Assembly: GCA_035610835.1 (NCBI GenBank)
Contig: CM069444.1
Coordinates: 3,478,875 to 3,542,874, forward strand
Length of the DNA stretch: 64,000 nt
Direction: 5' to 3'
DNA from: Ophiura sarsii
Taxonomy: Eukaryota; Echinodermata; Ophiuroidea; Amphilepidida; Ophiuridae
Positions 1 through 15,000 of the stretch are shown piece after piece. Every line of letters starts with the position of its first letter. Positions within the stretch are counted from its first letter, which is position 1. The translations under genes were made by a program, and so were the position numbers. A model generated the notes under the pieces. That model ran no database searches and had not been told where the DNA came from. It saw only the letters and a list, made by a program, of their open reading frames with translations.

Positions 1-65
1 TTTTTAACAATAGACGTATATGTTTCGCCTTCAGCATCAGCAGCAACGAATATAGCTGTGAAAGT
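1..65 (-). CDS. Exon C of the next array unit, truncated by the window edge
   Basis: Only the first 65 bases of this exon are inside the window. The acceptor (CT on the plus strand at 66-67) and the start of the reading frame, [16 protein letters not shown], match exon C of every other unit. It follows exon B of unit 1 (306-538) in phase 0. It shows that the array and the gene continue beyond the left edge. Confidence 0.9.
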
Positions 66-3000
66 CTACAAAAAACAACAATATATATATCAACATTTGG
101 ATATTAATTTGACCTAGCCGCAGTATTAATTAGGTACGTTATTTTTTAATGCCTCGCATCATATTTAAGGGATAAAACCGTTTCGACTACAGCTAAAATA
201 ATAATGTTTGCTTTAACCCTTTCGACTACAGCTAAAATACTAATATTGGCTTTCGTTAATCATTTAAATATAAATAAACTGCTAACATAAAATTACTTAA
301 AATACCTCGAGATTATCGTTTGAAGGAACTGAAGTAAAATCCGTTTCTGAATCACTGCGAACTTTCATTGTGAAGGTGACTGGAGTCAGAGGAACCCGTG
401 AGATGAGGACAATCGAATCAACTCTAGCAGGTACCGAAAGTGATACTAGATAAGTTTTGCCATTACCGTCAGAACCTTCTTCAGTAGTTACCACTACTCG
501 CAAATCATCGTTGGATGTCATTGAATCCTCACAAGGCTCTGTAAAATGTTGATATACACAACACATGGTATAATTATATACACGTAAATATTATTTAAAA
601 TCATTATTTGACTTCAACTAGATGTTGATCATATAAACTGAAGAAGTAGAGACCAATATTACTTATATTATAATAAACATGATTTGATTTACCTGTCTGT
701 GTCGTTTCTGTTGTTACAGTTTGTTCAGTTGTTGTTGCAGAAGGTTGCAGTGTTGTTATCGTTGATGTTGTAACTTGTGTCGTCACAACTGCAGCCTGTG
801 TAGGTTCAGTCTTTGCCTGAGTGGTCGTTTCCACAGTCGTTTGTTGAGTAGTAGTAACTAATTGTGAGGAAAACAATGTAACATTCATTTTTTTGAAATA
901 AAACAACCGCATAGCCTTCCGTGAACGTGATTAATTCAAATCCTAGGTTAAGTTTTATTATAATTGTTAGAATTTCTTATTAACAAGCCTCATGTTTTGT
1001 GAGCATTATGGTATTTTCTCTATATGGGTTGTTGAGGTTTTCCTTACTGACGAATAAATTGTTTATTTCGTTATATTGCATTTTACCTACGACGTTATAT
1101 GTTATATAGCTAACATATGATATGATATATGATATGATTGTATTGGCACAAAATCGCGACCCGAAGGCCAAATTACATTGTACAGGAAAGCAAGGAATAC
1201 ATATAAACTACATATCATTTGTTAATATTCTTTGTTGATTTCTTATATGGTATTTACTGACCTTCCTCCTGGCATGATTTCAGCACCAGGGAAAAAATCA
1301 CCGCCTGCTCATCATTAGTATTAGTCGGAGTCACCACGATAAGAACAAACTGAACCTCTTTACCGGAGAAGTCCGGGCTTAGTTTTATTGGATTTCCATC
1401 TTCTAGAGTCTCCAATGGATCACCGATCTATGAAACACGTTCGAAAAAAAAGGCATTAGTATAATTTAAACCCGAACGACCAAAAGGCAATTCGTATAAT
1501 TAAAACCCGCAAAATCGATTTGAAAATTCAAGCTTAACAGGATTATGGACTGTTTTATTTTAAAAGCAATTAATTATTGATAAGAAGTTAACAGAGTTGA
1601 ATTATTGATTAACATGGAAAGTAGCCTACAAAAACCACGATTTATACGTGTCTTAAATCTCGTTCAGTTGTCATCTTTCATCATCAACGATCATTTGGTG
1701 ACAATTTATCGAGTTTGATATGCACTTATGCTAAGAAAAGTCGTTTTTCTAATATAATTTAGTACAATTCAAACTGTATCCTCTACAGACAGTCGCTGAA
1801 GCTAAGATATAAATTTTGGATTCTTAAGGTCCCACAACACCAAATCAGTTCCCTATTGCTTTGTGTGGATTTGGTGGAAATTGGTGGAAACAGTGAAATC
1901 GTGTTAAATGATACCATTCAAGAAAAAGCTAGAGATTTTGGGCCTTATGTGGAGGAAATAACCTAGAAATGCCAAATTATGAAACATTTAGGTACATTTA
2001 CGGCACTTTTTACATTTTCTACGATGTTAAATTTAGACTTATGGTGGAGTCTATCTTAAATTCAAACACTGCCGGGTATTGCCAGAATGCAAATATTATT
2101 TGGTGGTGTGTACTCTTAAACTTGAATCAAAGAGGGTAATTTGGATCTATGCAAAAATCACATATTTGCAAGATATTACAAGGCTAGTGAACCTTTTCGT
2201 TTGGTAGGAATCAATGATATATTTGAAGTGTTATATCCTGCACCCAGACTAATTGTTGTTTGTTCGAAGGAGAGGTTGTAGGGATTTGATACAATAGGAA
2301 ATAATATAAACTCACAGGTTCAAATGTACGTGTCTTGTCATTCTTTGGAGCTTTCAAGATAGCAGTAACAGGCTTGTTGTAGGTAAATTCAATTAAATCA
2401 ACCAAGGCCGGTTCGTCCAATTTGTAAACTATATAAGTTTTTCCCGTGACTGAAATAGAGCTGCTCGTAGTTGGCGTCTGATTCGTAATTTGATTAACAT
2501 TATTCACGGGCGTATTAAAAATGTAGATCTCGACAGGCAGATCTTCACTCATACCTGTAGTTTCATCGCATATACCTGAAATGGTTATAGATGATGGATA
2601 ATTGTTATGGTTTGTTCAGCTCAAAATTGCCAAAGCCTCCTCACAGCAGCGAAGGAATACAGAAGGTTGCGGGCGCGCGTGAAGGCATTACATTAACTGT
2701 GCATCACATGTGTGACGCGTGGTGTGTGGTAATCATCGCGCGCATACCCTTGGATTACTTTTACGCACAAAGAGATAAACACCGAATATTTCTCGCCAAT
2801 TTGGAACTGATTCATCTATAGAAATATATCACTTGGCAATTACTTTGAATTAAAGTTAAGTTGACACGGACAATAATAGAATATAATGTTGTTACTACAT
2901 CAAAGCTCACCTTGTTGCTTCGTGGTTGATGCTACTGTGGTAGTTGTAGCTTTGGTTAGTGCTTGAGGTGTAGTGGATTGCAGCTTGGTGGTGGCAACCG

Positions 3001-6000
3001 TGGTTGTCTCTGCAGAGGTTGTGGTTTCTGACACTGTTGTTGTTTCCAAAGTGGTGGTTAGTTTTTGACAACCTCTCAATTGAACGGTTAAGTTAGATGC
3101 TGATGTCTCTCCTGATACAACAATCTCCAGAGCGCCCACTGGATATGCGAGCTGCTTTTTAACAATAGACGTATATGTTTCGCCTTCAGCATCAGCAGCA
3201 ACGAATATAGCTGTGAAAGTCTACAAAAAACAACAATATATATATCAACATTTGGATATTAATTTGACCTAGCCGCAGTATTAATTAGGTACGTTATTTT
3301 TTAATGCCTCGCATCATATTTAAGGGATAAAACCGTTTCGACTACAGCTAAAATAATAATGTTTGCTTTAACCCTTTCGACTACAGCTAAAATACTAATA
3401 TTGGCTTTCGTTAATCATTTAAATATAAATAAACTGCTAACATAAAATTACTTAAAATACCTCGAGATTGTCGTTTGAAGGAACTGAAGTAAAATCCGTT
3501 TCTGAATCACTGCGAACTTTCATTGTGAAGGTGACTGGAGTCAGAGGAACCCGTGAGATGAGGACAATCGAATCAACTCTAGCAGGTACCGAAAGTGATA
3601 CTAGATAAGTTTTGCCATTACCGTCAGAACCTTCTCCAGTAGTTACCACTACTCGCAAATCATCGTTGGATGTCATTGAATCCTCACAAGGCTCTGTAAA
3701 ATGTTGATATACACAACACATGGTATAATTATATACACGTAAATATTATTTAAAATCATTATTTGACTTCAACTAGATGTTGATCATATAAACTGAAGAA
3801 GTAGAGACCAATATTACTTATATTATAATAAACATGATTTGATTTACCTGTCTGTGTCGTTTCTGTTGTTACAGTTTGTTCAGTTGTTGTTGCAGAAGGT
3901 TGCAGTGTTGTTATCGTTGATGTTGTAACTTGTGTCGTCACAACTGCAGCCTGTGTAGGTTCAGTCTTTGCCTGAGTGGTCGTTTCCACAGTCGTTTGTT
4001 GAGTAGTAGTAACTAATTGTGAGGAAAACAATGTAACATTCATTTTTTTGAAATAAAACAACCGCATAGCCTTCCGTGAACGTGATTAATTCAAATCCTA
4101 GGTTAAGTTTTATTATAATTGTTAGAATTTCTTATTAACAAGCCTCATGTTTTGTGAGCATTATGGTATTTTCTCTATATGGGTTGTTGAGGTTTTCCTT
4201 ACTGACGAATAAATTGTTTATTTCGTTATATTGCATTTTACCTACGACGTTATATGTTATATAGCTAACATATGATATGATATGATATGATATGATTTTA
4301 TTGGCACAAAATCGCGACCCGAAGGCCGAATTACATTGTACAGGAAAGCAAGGAATACATATAAAATACATATCATTTGTTAATATTCTTTGTTGATTTC
4401 TTATATGGTATTTACTGACCTTCCTCCTGGCATGATTTCAGCACCATGGAAATAATCACCGCCTGCTCATCATTAGTATTAGTCGGAGTCACCACGATAA
4501 GAACAAACTGAACCTCTTTACCGGAGAAGTCCGGGCTTAGTTTTATTGGATTTCCATCTTCTAGAGTCTCCAATGGATCACCAATCTATGAAACACGTTC
4601 GAAAAAAAAGGCATTAGTATAATTTAAACCCGAACGACCAAAAGGCAATTCGTATAATTAAAACCCGCAAAATCGATTTGAAAATTCAAGCTTAACAGGA
4701 TTATGGACTGTTTTATTTTAAAAGCAATTAATTATTGATAAGAAGTTAACAGAGTTGAATTATTGATTAACATGGAAAGTAGCCTACAAAAACCACGATT
4801 TATACGTGTCTTAAATCTCGTTCAGTTGTCATCTTTCATCATCAACGATCATTTGGTGACAATTTATCGAGTTTGATATGCACTTATGCTAAGAAAAGTC
4901 GTTTTTCTAATATAATTTAGTACAATTCAAACTGTATCCTCTACAGACAGTCGCTGAAGCTAAGATATAAATTTTGGATTCTTAAGGTCTCACACCACCA
5001 AATCAGTTCCCTATTGCTTTGTGTGGATTTGGCTGAAATTGGTGGAAACAGTGAAATCGTGTTAAATGATACCATTCAAGAAAAAGCTAGAGATTTTGGG
5101 CCTTATGTGGAGGAAATAACCTAGAAATGCCAAATTATGAAACATTTAGGTACATTTACGGCACTTTTTACATTTTCTACGATGTTAAATTTAGACTTAT
5201 GGTGGAGTCTATCTTAAATTCAAACACTGCCGGGTATTGCCAGAATGCAAATATTATTTGGTGGTGTGTACTCTTAAACTTGAATCAAAGAGGGTAATTT
5301 GGATCTATGCAAAAATCACATATTTGCAAGATATTACAAGGCTAGTGAACCTTTTCGTTTGGTAGGAATCAATGATATATTTGAAGTGTTATATCCTGCA
5401 CCCAGACTAATTGTTGTTTGTTCGAAGGAGAGGTTGTAGGGATTTGATACAATAGGAAATAATATAAACTCACAGGTTCAAATGTACGTGTCTTGTCATT
5501 CTTTGGAGCTTTCAAGATAGCAGTAACAGGCTTGTTGTAGGTAAATTCAATTAAATCAACCAAGGCCGGTTCGTCCAATTTGTAAACTATATAAGTTTTT
5601 CCCGTGACTGGAATAGAGCTGCTCGTAGTTGGCGTCTGATTCGTAATTTGATTAACATTATTCACGGGCGTATTAAAAATGTAGATCTCGACAGGCAGAT
5701 CTTCACTCATACCAGTAGTTTCATCGCATATACCTGAAATGGTTATAGATGATGGATAATTGTTATGGTTTGTTCAGCTCAAAATTGCCAAAGCCTCCTC
5801 ACAGCAGCGAAGGAATACAGAAGGTTGCGGGCGCGCGTGAAGGCATTACATTAACTGTGCATCATATGTGTGACGCGTGGTGTGTGGTAATCATCGCGCG
5901 CATACCCTTGGATTACTTTTACGCACAAAGAGATAAACACCGAATATTTCTCGCCAATTTGGAACTGATTCATCTATAGAAATATATCACTTGGCAATTA

Positions 6001-9000
6001 CTTTGAATTAAAGTTAAGTTGACACGGACAATAATAGAATATAATGTTGTTACTACATCAAAGCTCACCTTGTTGCTTCGTGGTTGATGCTACTGTGGTA
6101 GTTGTAGCTTTGGTTAGTGCTTGAGGTGTAGTGGATTGCAGCTTGGTGGTGGCAACCGTGGTTGTCTCTGCAGAGGTTGTGGTTTCTGACACTGTTGTTG
6201 TTTCCAAAGTGGTGGTTAGTTTTTGACAACCTCTCAATTGAACGGTTAAGTTAGATGCTGATGTCTCTCCTGATACAACAATCTCCAGAGCGCCCACTGG
6301 ATATGCGAGCTGCTTTTTAACAATAGACGTATATGTTTCGCCTTCAGCATCAGCAGCAACGAATATAGCTGTGAAAGTCTACAAAAAACAACAATATATA
6401 TATCAACATTTGGATATTAATTTGACCTAGCCGCAGTATTAATTAGGTACGTTATTTTTTAATGCCTCGCATCATATTTAAGGGATAAAACCGTTTCGAC
6501 TACAGCTAAAATAATAATGTTTGCTTTAACCCTTTCGACTACAGCTAAAATACTAATATTGGCTTTCGTTAATCATTTAAATATAAATAAACTGCTAACA
6601 TAAAATTACTTAAAATACCTCGAGATTATCGTTTGAAGGAACTGAAGTAAAATCCGTTTCTGAATCACTGCGAACTTTCATTGTGAAGGTGACTGGAGTC
6701 AGAGGAACCCGTGAGATGAGGACAATCGAATCAACTCTAGCAGGTACCGAAAGTGATACTAGATAAGTTTTGCCATTACCGTCAGAACCTTCTTCAGTAG
6801 TTACCACTACTCGCAAATCATCGTTGGATGTCATTGAATCCTCACAAGGCTCTGTAAAATGTTGATATACACAACACATGGTATAATTATATACACGTAA
6901 ATATTATTTAAAATCATTATTTGACTTCAACTAGATGTTGATCATATAAACTGAAGAAGTAGAGACCAATATTACTTATATTATAATAAACATGATTTGA
7001 TTTACCTGTCTGTGTCGTTTCTGTTGTTACAGTTTGCTCAGTTGTTGTTGCAGAAGGTTGCAGTGTTGTTATCGTTGATGTTGTAACTTGTGTCGTCACA
7101 ACTGCAGCCTGTGTAGGTTCAGTCTTTGCCTGAGTGGTCGTTTCCACAGTCGTTTGTTGAGTAGTAGTAACTAATTGTGAGGAAAACAATGTAACATTCA
7201 TTTTTTTGAAATAAAACAACCGCATAGCCTTCCGTGAACGTGATTAATTCAAATCCTAGGTTAAGTTTTATTATAATTGTTAGAATTTCTTATTAACAAG
7301 CCTCATGTTTTGTGAGCATTATGGTATTTTCTCTATATGGGTTGTTGAGGTTTTCCTTACTGACGAATAAATTGTTTATTTCGTTATATTGCATTTTACC
7401 TACGACGTTATATGTTATATAGCTAACATATGATATGATATATGATATGATTGTATTGGCACAAAATCGCGACCCGAAGGCCGAATTACATTGTACAGGA
7501 AAGCAAGGAATACATATAAACTACATATCATTTGTTAATATTCTTTGTTGATTTCTTATATGGTATTTACTGACCTTCCTCCTGGCATGATTTCAGCACC
7601 AGGGAAATAATCACCGCCTGCTCATCATTAGTATTAGTCGGAGTCACCACGATAAGAACAAACTGAACCTCTTTACCGGAGAAGTCCGGGCTTAGTTTTA
7701 TTGGATTTCCATCTTCTAGAGTCTCCAATGGATCACCGATCTATGAAACACGTTCGAAAAAAAAGGCATTAGTATAATTTAAACCCGAACGACCAAAAGG
7801 CAATTCGTATAATTAAAACCCGCAAAATCGATTTGAAAATTCAAGCTTAACAGGATTATGGACTGTTTTATTTTAAAAGCAATTAATTATTGATAAGAAG
7901 TTAACAGAGTTGAATTATTGATTAACATGGAAAGTAGCCTACAAAAACCACGATTTATACGTGTCTTAAATCTCGTTCAGTTGTCATCTTTCATCATCAA
8001 CGATCATTTGGTGACAATTTATCGAGTTTGATATGCACTTATGCTAAGAAAAGTCGTTTTTCTAATATAATTTAGTACAATTCAAACTGTATCCTCTACA
8101 GACAGTCGCTGAAGCTAAGATATAAATTTTGGATTCTTAAGGTCCCACACCACCAAATCAGTTCCCTATTGCTTTGTGTGGATTTGGTGGAAATTGGTGG
8201 AAACAGTGAAATCGTGTTAAATGATACCATTCAAGAAAAAGCTAGAGATTTTGGGCCTTATGTGGAGGAAATAACCTAGAAATGCCAAATTATGAAACAT
8301 TTAGGTACATTTACGGCACTTTTTACATTTTCTACGATGTTAAATTTAGACTTATGGTGGAGTCTATCTTAAATTCAAACACTGCCGGGTATTGCCAGAA
8401 TGCAAATATTATTTGGTGGTGTGTACTCTTAAACTTGAATCAAAGAGGGTAATTTGGATCTATGCAAAAATCACATATTTGCAAGATATTACAAGGCTAG
8501 TGAACCTTTTCGTTTGGTAGGAATCAATGATATATTTGAAGTGTTATATCCTGCACCCAGACTAATTGTTGTTTGTTCGAAGGAGAGGTTGTAGGGATTT
8601 GATACAATAGGAAATAATATAAACTCACAGGTTCAAATGTACGTGTCTTGTCATTCTTTGGAGCTTTCAAGATAGCAGTAACAGGCTTGTTGTAGGTAAA
8701 TTCAATTAAATCAACCAAGGCCGGTTCGTCCAATTTGTAAACTATATAAGTTTTTCCCGTGACTGGAATAGAGCTGCTCGTAGTTGGCGTCTGATTCGTA
8801 ATTTGATTAACATTATTCACGGGCGTATTAAAAATGTAGATCTCGACAGGCAGATCTTCACTCATACCTGTAGTTTCATCGCATATACCTGAAATGGTTA
8901 TAGATGATGGATAATTGTTATGGTTTGTTCAGCTCAAAATTGCCAAAGCCTCCTCACAGCAGCGAAGGAATACAGAAGGTTGCGGGCGCGCGTGAAGGCA

Positions 9001-12000
9001 TTACATTAACTGTGCATCATATGTGTGACGCGTGGTGTGTGGTAATCATCGCGCGCGTACCCTTGGATTACTTTTACGCACAAAGAGATAAACACCGAAT
9101 ATTTCTCGCCAATTTGGAACTGATTCATCTATAGAAATATATCACTTGGCAATTACTTTGAATTAAAGTTAAGTTGACACGGACAATAATAGAATATAAT
9201 GTTGTTACTACATCAAAGCTCACCTTGTTGCTTCGTGGTTGATGCTACTGTGGTAGTTGTAGCTTTGGTTAGTGCTTGAGGTGTAGTGGATTGCAGCTTG
9301 GTGGTGGCAACCGTGGTTGTCTCTGCAGAGGTTGTGGTTTCTGACACTGTTGTTGTTTCCAAAGTGGTGGTTAGTTTTTGACAACCTCTCAATTGAACGG
9401 TTAAGTTAGATGCTGATGTCTCTCCTGATACAACAATCTCCAGAGCGCCCACTGGATATGCGAGCTGCTTTTTAACAATAGACGTATATGTTTCGCCTTC
9501 AGCATCAGCAGCAACGAATATAGCTGTGAAAGTCTACAAAAAACAACAATATATATATCAACATTTGGATATTAATTTGACCTAGCCGCAGTATTAATTA
9601 GGTACGTTATTTTTTAATGCCTCGCATCATATTTAAGGGATAAAACCGTTTCGACTACAGCTAAAATAATAATGTTTGCTTTAACCCTTTCGACTACAGC
9701 TAAAATACTAATATTGGCTTTCGTTAATCATTTAAATATAAATAAACTGCTAACATAAAATTACTTAAAATACCTCGAGATTGTCGTTTGAAGGAACTGA
9801 AGTAAAATCCGTTTCTGAATCACTGCGAACTTTCATTGTGAAGGTGACTGGAGTCAGAGGAACCCGTGAGATGAGGACAATCGAATCAACTCTAGCAGGT
9901 ACCGAAAGTGATACTAGATAAGTTTTGCCATTACCGTCAGAACCTTCTCCAGTAGTTACCACTACTCGCAAATCATCGTTGGATGTCATTGAATCCTCAC
10001 AAGGCTCTGTAAAATGTTGATATACACAACACATGGTATAATTATATACACGTAAATATTATTTAAAATCATTATTTGACTTCAACTAGATGTTGATCAT
10101 ATAAACTGAAGAAGTAGAGACCAATATTACTTATATTATAATAAACATGATTTGATTTACCTGTCTGTGTCGTTTCTGTTGTTACAGTTTGTTCAGTTGT
10201 TGTTGCAGAAGGTTGCAGTGTTGTTATCGTTGATGTTGTAACTTGTGTCGTCACAACTGCAGCCTGTGTAGGTTCAGTCTTTGCCTGAGTGGTCGTTTCC
10301 ACAGTCGTTTGTTGAGTAGTAGTAACTAATTGTGAGGAAAACAATGTAACATTCATTTTTTTGAAATAAAACAACCGCATAGCCTTCCGTGAACGTGATT
10401 AATTCAAATCCTAGGTTAAGTTTTATTATAATTGTTAGAATTTCTTATTAACAAGCCTCATGTTTTGTGAGCATTATGGTATTTTCTCTATATGGGTTGT
10501 TGAGGTTTTCCTTACTGACGAATAAATTGTTTATTTCGTTATATTGCATTTTACCTACGACGTTATATGTTATGTAGCTAACATATGATATGATATGATA
10601 TGATATGATTTTATTGGCACAAAATCGCGACCCGAAGGCCGAATTACATTGTACAGGAAAGCAAGGAATACATATAAAATACATATCATTTGTTAATATT
10701 CTTTGTTGATTTCTTATATGATATTTACTGACCTTCCTCCTGGCATGATTTCAGCACCATGGAAATAATCACCGCCTGCTCATCATTAGTATTAGTCGGA
10801 GTCACCACGATAAGAACAAACTGAACCTCTTTACCGGAGAAGTCCGGGCTTAGTTTTATTGGATTTCCATCTTCTAGAGTCTCCAATGGATCACCGATCT
10901 ATGAAACACGTTCGAAAAAAAAGGCATTAGTATAATTTAAACCCGAACGACCAAAAGGCAATTCGTATAATTAAAACCCGCAAAATCGATTTGAAAATTC
11001 AAGCTTAACAGGATTATGGACTGTTTTATTTTAAAAGCAATTAATTATTGATAAGAAGTTAACAGAGTTGAAGCAATTAATTATTGATAAGAAGTTAACA
11101 GAGTTGAATTATTGATTAACATGGAAAGTAGCCTACAAAAACCACGATTTATACGTGTCTTAAATCTCGTTCAGTTGTCATCTTTCATCATCAACGATCA
11201 TTTGGTGACAATTTATCGAGTTTGATATGCACTTATGCTAAGAAAAGTCGTTTTTCTAATATAATTTAGTACAATTCAAACTGTATCCTCTACAGACAGT
11301 CGCTGAAGCTAAGATATAAATTTTGGATTCTTAAGGTCTCACACCACCAAATCAGTTCCCTATTGCTTTGTGTGGATTTGGCTGAAATTGGTGGAAACAG
11401 TGAAATCGTGTTAAATGATACCATTCAAGAAAAAGCTAGAGATTTTGGGCCTTATGTGGAGGAAATAACCTAGAAATGCCAAATTATGAAACATTTAGGT
11501 ACATTTACGGCACTTTTTACATTTTCTACGATGTTAAATTTAGACTTATGGTGGAGTCTATCTTAAATTCAAACACTGCCGGGTATTGCCAGAATGCAAA
11601 TATTATTTGGTGGTGTGTACTCTTAAACTTGAATCAAAGAGGGTAATTTGGATCTATGCAAAAATCACATATTTGCAAGATATTACAAGGCTAGTGAACC
11701 TTTTCGTTTGGTAGGAATCAATGATATATTTGAAGTGTTATATCCTGCACCCAGACTAATTGTTGTTTGTTCGAAGGAGAGGTTGTAGGGATTTGATACA
11801 ATAGGAAATAATATAAACTCACAGGTTCAAATGTACGTGTCTTGTCATTCTTTGGAGCTTTCAAGATAGCAGTAACAGGCTTGTTGTAGGTAAATTCAAT
11901 TAAATCAACCAAGGCCGGTTCGTCCAATTTGTAAACTATATAAGTTTTTCCCGTGACTGGAATAGAGCTGCTCGTAGTTGGCGTCTGATTCGTAATTTGA

Positions 12001-15000
12001 TTAACATTATTCACGGGCGTATTAAAAATGTAGATCTCGACAGGCAGATCTTCACTCATACCAGTAGTTTCATCGCATATACCTGAAATGGTTATAGATG
12101 ATGGATAATTGTTATGGTTTGTTCAGCTCAAAATTGCCAAAGCCTCCTCACAGCAGCGAAGGAATACAGAAGGTTGCGGGCGCGCGTGAAGGCATTACAT
12201 TAACTGTGCATCATATGTGTGACGCGTGGTGTGTGGTAATCATCGCGCGCATACCCTTGGATTACCTTTACGCACAAAGAGATAAACACCGAATATTTCT
12301 CGCCAATTTGGAACTGATTCATCTATAGAAATATATCACTTGGCAATTACTTTGAATTAAAGTTAAGTTGACACGGACAATAATAGAATATAATGTTGTT
12401 ACTACATCAAAGCTCACCTTGTTGCTTCGTGGTTGATGCTACTGTGGTAGTTGTAGCTTTGGTTAGTGCTTGAGGTGTAGTGGATTGCAGCTTGGTGGTG
12501 GCAACCGTGGTTGTCTCTGCAGAGGTTGTGGTTTCTGACACTGTTGTTGTTTCCAAAGTGGTGGTTAGTTTTTGACAACCTCTCAATTGAACGGTTAAGT
12601 TAGATGCTGATGTCTCTCCTGATACAACAATCTCCAGAGCGCCCACTGGATATGCGAGCTGCTTTTTAACAATAGACGTATATGTTTCGCCTTCAGCATC
12701 AGCAGCAACGAATATAGCTGTGAAAGTCTACAAAAAACAACAATATATATATCAACATTTGGATATTAATTTGACCTAGCCGCAGTATTAATTAGGTACG
12801 TTATTTTTTAATGCCTCGCATCATATTTAAGGGATAAAACCATTTCGACTACAGCTAAAATAATAATGTTTGCTTTAACCCTTTCGACTACAGCTAAAAT
12901 ACTAATATTGGCTTTCGTTAATCATTTAAATATAAATAAACTGCTAACATAAAATTACTTAAAATACCTCGAGATTATCGTTTGAAGGAACTGAAGTAAA
13001 ATCCGTTTCTGAATCACTGCGAACTTTCATTGTGAAGGTGACTGGAGTCAGAGGAACCCGTGAGATGAGGACAATCGAATCAACTCTAGCAGGTACCGAA
13101 AGTGATACTAGATAAGTTTTGCCATTACCGTCAGAACCTTCTTCAGTAGTTACCACTACTCGCAAATCATCGTTGGATGTCATAGAATCCTCACAAGGCT
13201 CTGTAAAATGTTGATATACACAACACATGGTATAATTATATACACGTAAATATTATTTAAAATCATTATTTGACTTCAACTAGATGTTGATCATATAAAC
13301 TGAAGAAGTAGAGACCAATATTAATTATATTATAATAAACATGATTTGATTTACCTGTCTGTGTCGTTTCTGTTGTTACAGTTTGTTCAGTTGTTGTTGC
13401 AGAAGGTTGCAGTGTTGTTATCGTTGATGTTGTAACTTGTGTCGTCACAACTGCAGCCTGTGTAGGTTCAGTCTTTGCCTGAGTGGTCGTTTCCACAGTC
13501 GTTTGTTGAGTAGTAGTAACTAATTGTGAGGAAAACAATGTAACATTCATTTTTTTGAAATAAAACAACCGCATAGCCTTCCGTGAACGTGATTAATTCA
13601 AATCCTAGGTTAAGTTTTATTATAATTGTTAGAATTTCTTATTAACAAGCCTCATGTTTTGTGAGCATTATGGTATTTTCTCTATATGGGTTGTTGAGGT
13701 TTTCCTTACTGACGAATAAATTGTTTATTTCGTTATATTGCATTTTACCTACGACGTTATATGTTATATAGCTAACATATCATTTGTTGATATTCTTTGT
13801 TGATTTCTTATATGGTATTTACTGACCTTCCTCCTGGCATGATTTCAGCACCATGGAAATAATCACCGCCTGCTCATCATTAGTATTAGTCGGAGTCACC
13901 ACGATAAGAACAAACTGAACCTCTTTACCGGAGAAGTCCGGGCTTAGTTTTATTGGATTTCCATCTTCTAGAGTCTCCAATGGATCACCGATCTATGAAA
14001 CACGTTCGAAAAAAAGGCATTAGTATAATTTAAACCCGAACGACCAAAAGGCAATTCGTATAATTAAAACCCGCAAAATCGATTTGAAAATTCAAGCTTA
14101 ACAGGATTATGGACTGTTTTATTTTAAAAGCAATTAATTATTGATAAGAAGTTAACAGAGTTGAATTATTGATTAACATGGAAAGTAGCCTACAAAAACC
14201 ACGATTTATACGTGTCTTAAATCTCGTTCAGTTGTCATCTTTCATCATCAACGATCATTTGGTGACAATTTATCGAGTTTGATATGCACTTATGCTAAGA
14301 AAAGTCGTTTTTCTAATATAATTTAGTACAATTCAAACTGTATCCTCTACAGACAGTCGCTGAAGCTAAGATATAAATTTTGGATTCTTAAGGTCCCACA
14401 CCACCAAATCAGTTCCCTATTGCTTTGTGTGGATTTGGTGGAAATTGGTGGAAACAGTGAAATCGTGTTAAATGATACCATTCAAGAAAAAGCTAGAGAT
14501 TTTGGGCCTTATGTGGAGGAAATAACCTAGAAATGCCAAATTATGAAACATTTAGGTACATTTACGGCACTTTTTACATTTTCTACGATGTTAAATTTAG
14601 ACTTATGGTGGAGTCTATCTTAAATTCAAACACTGCCGGGTATTGCCAGAATGCAAATATTATTTGGTGGTGTGTACTCTTAAACTTGAATCAAAGAGGG
14701 TAATTTGGATCTATGCAAAAATCACATATTTGCAAGATATTACAAGGCTAGTGAACCTTTTCGTTTGGTAGGAATCAATGATATATTTGAAGTGTTATAT
14801 CCTGCACCCAGACTAATTGTTGTTTGTTCGAAGGAGAGGTTGAAGGGATTTGATACAATAGGAAATAATATAAACTCACAGGTTCAAATGTACGTGTCTT
14901 GTCATTCTTTGGAGCTTTCAAGATAGCAGTAACAGGCTTGTTGTAGGTAAATTCAATTAAATCAACCAAGGCCGGTTCGTCCAATTTGTAAACTATATAA

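Noticed and set aside
2591..2821. A 76-codon plus-strand frame present in every array unit (also 5749, 8904, 12098 and so on)
   Set aside because: It lies in the C-D intron antisense to the gene. It recurs only because whole units are near-identical, it has no recognisable motif, and intron bases around it are just as conserved.
4135..4371. Minus-strand frames of 63-78 codons in units 1, 2 and 4
   Set aside because: They run through the 97-100 bp retroelement-tail insertion in the E-A intron and are not framed by splice sites.
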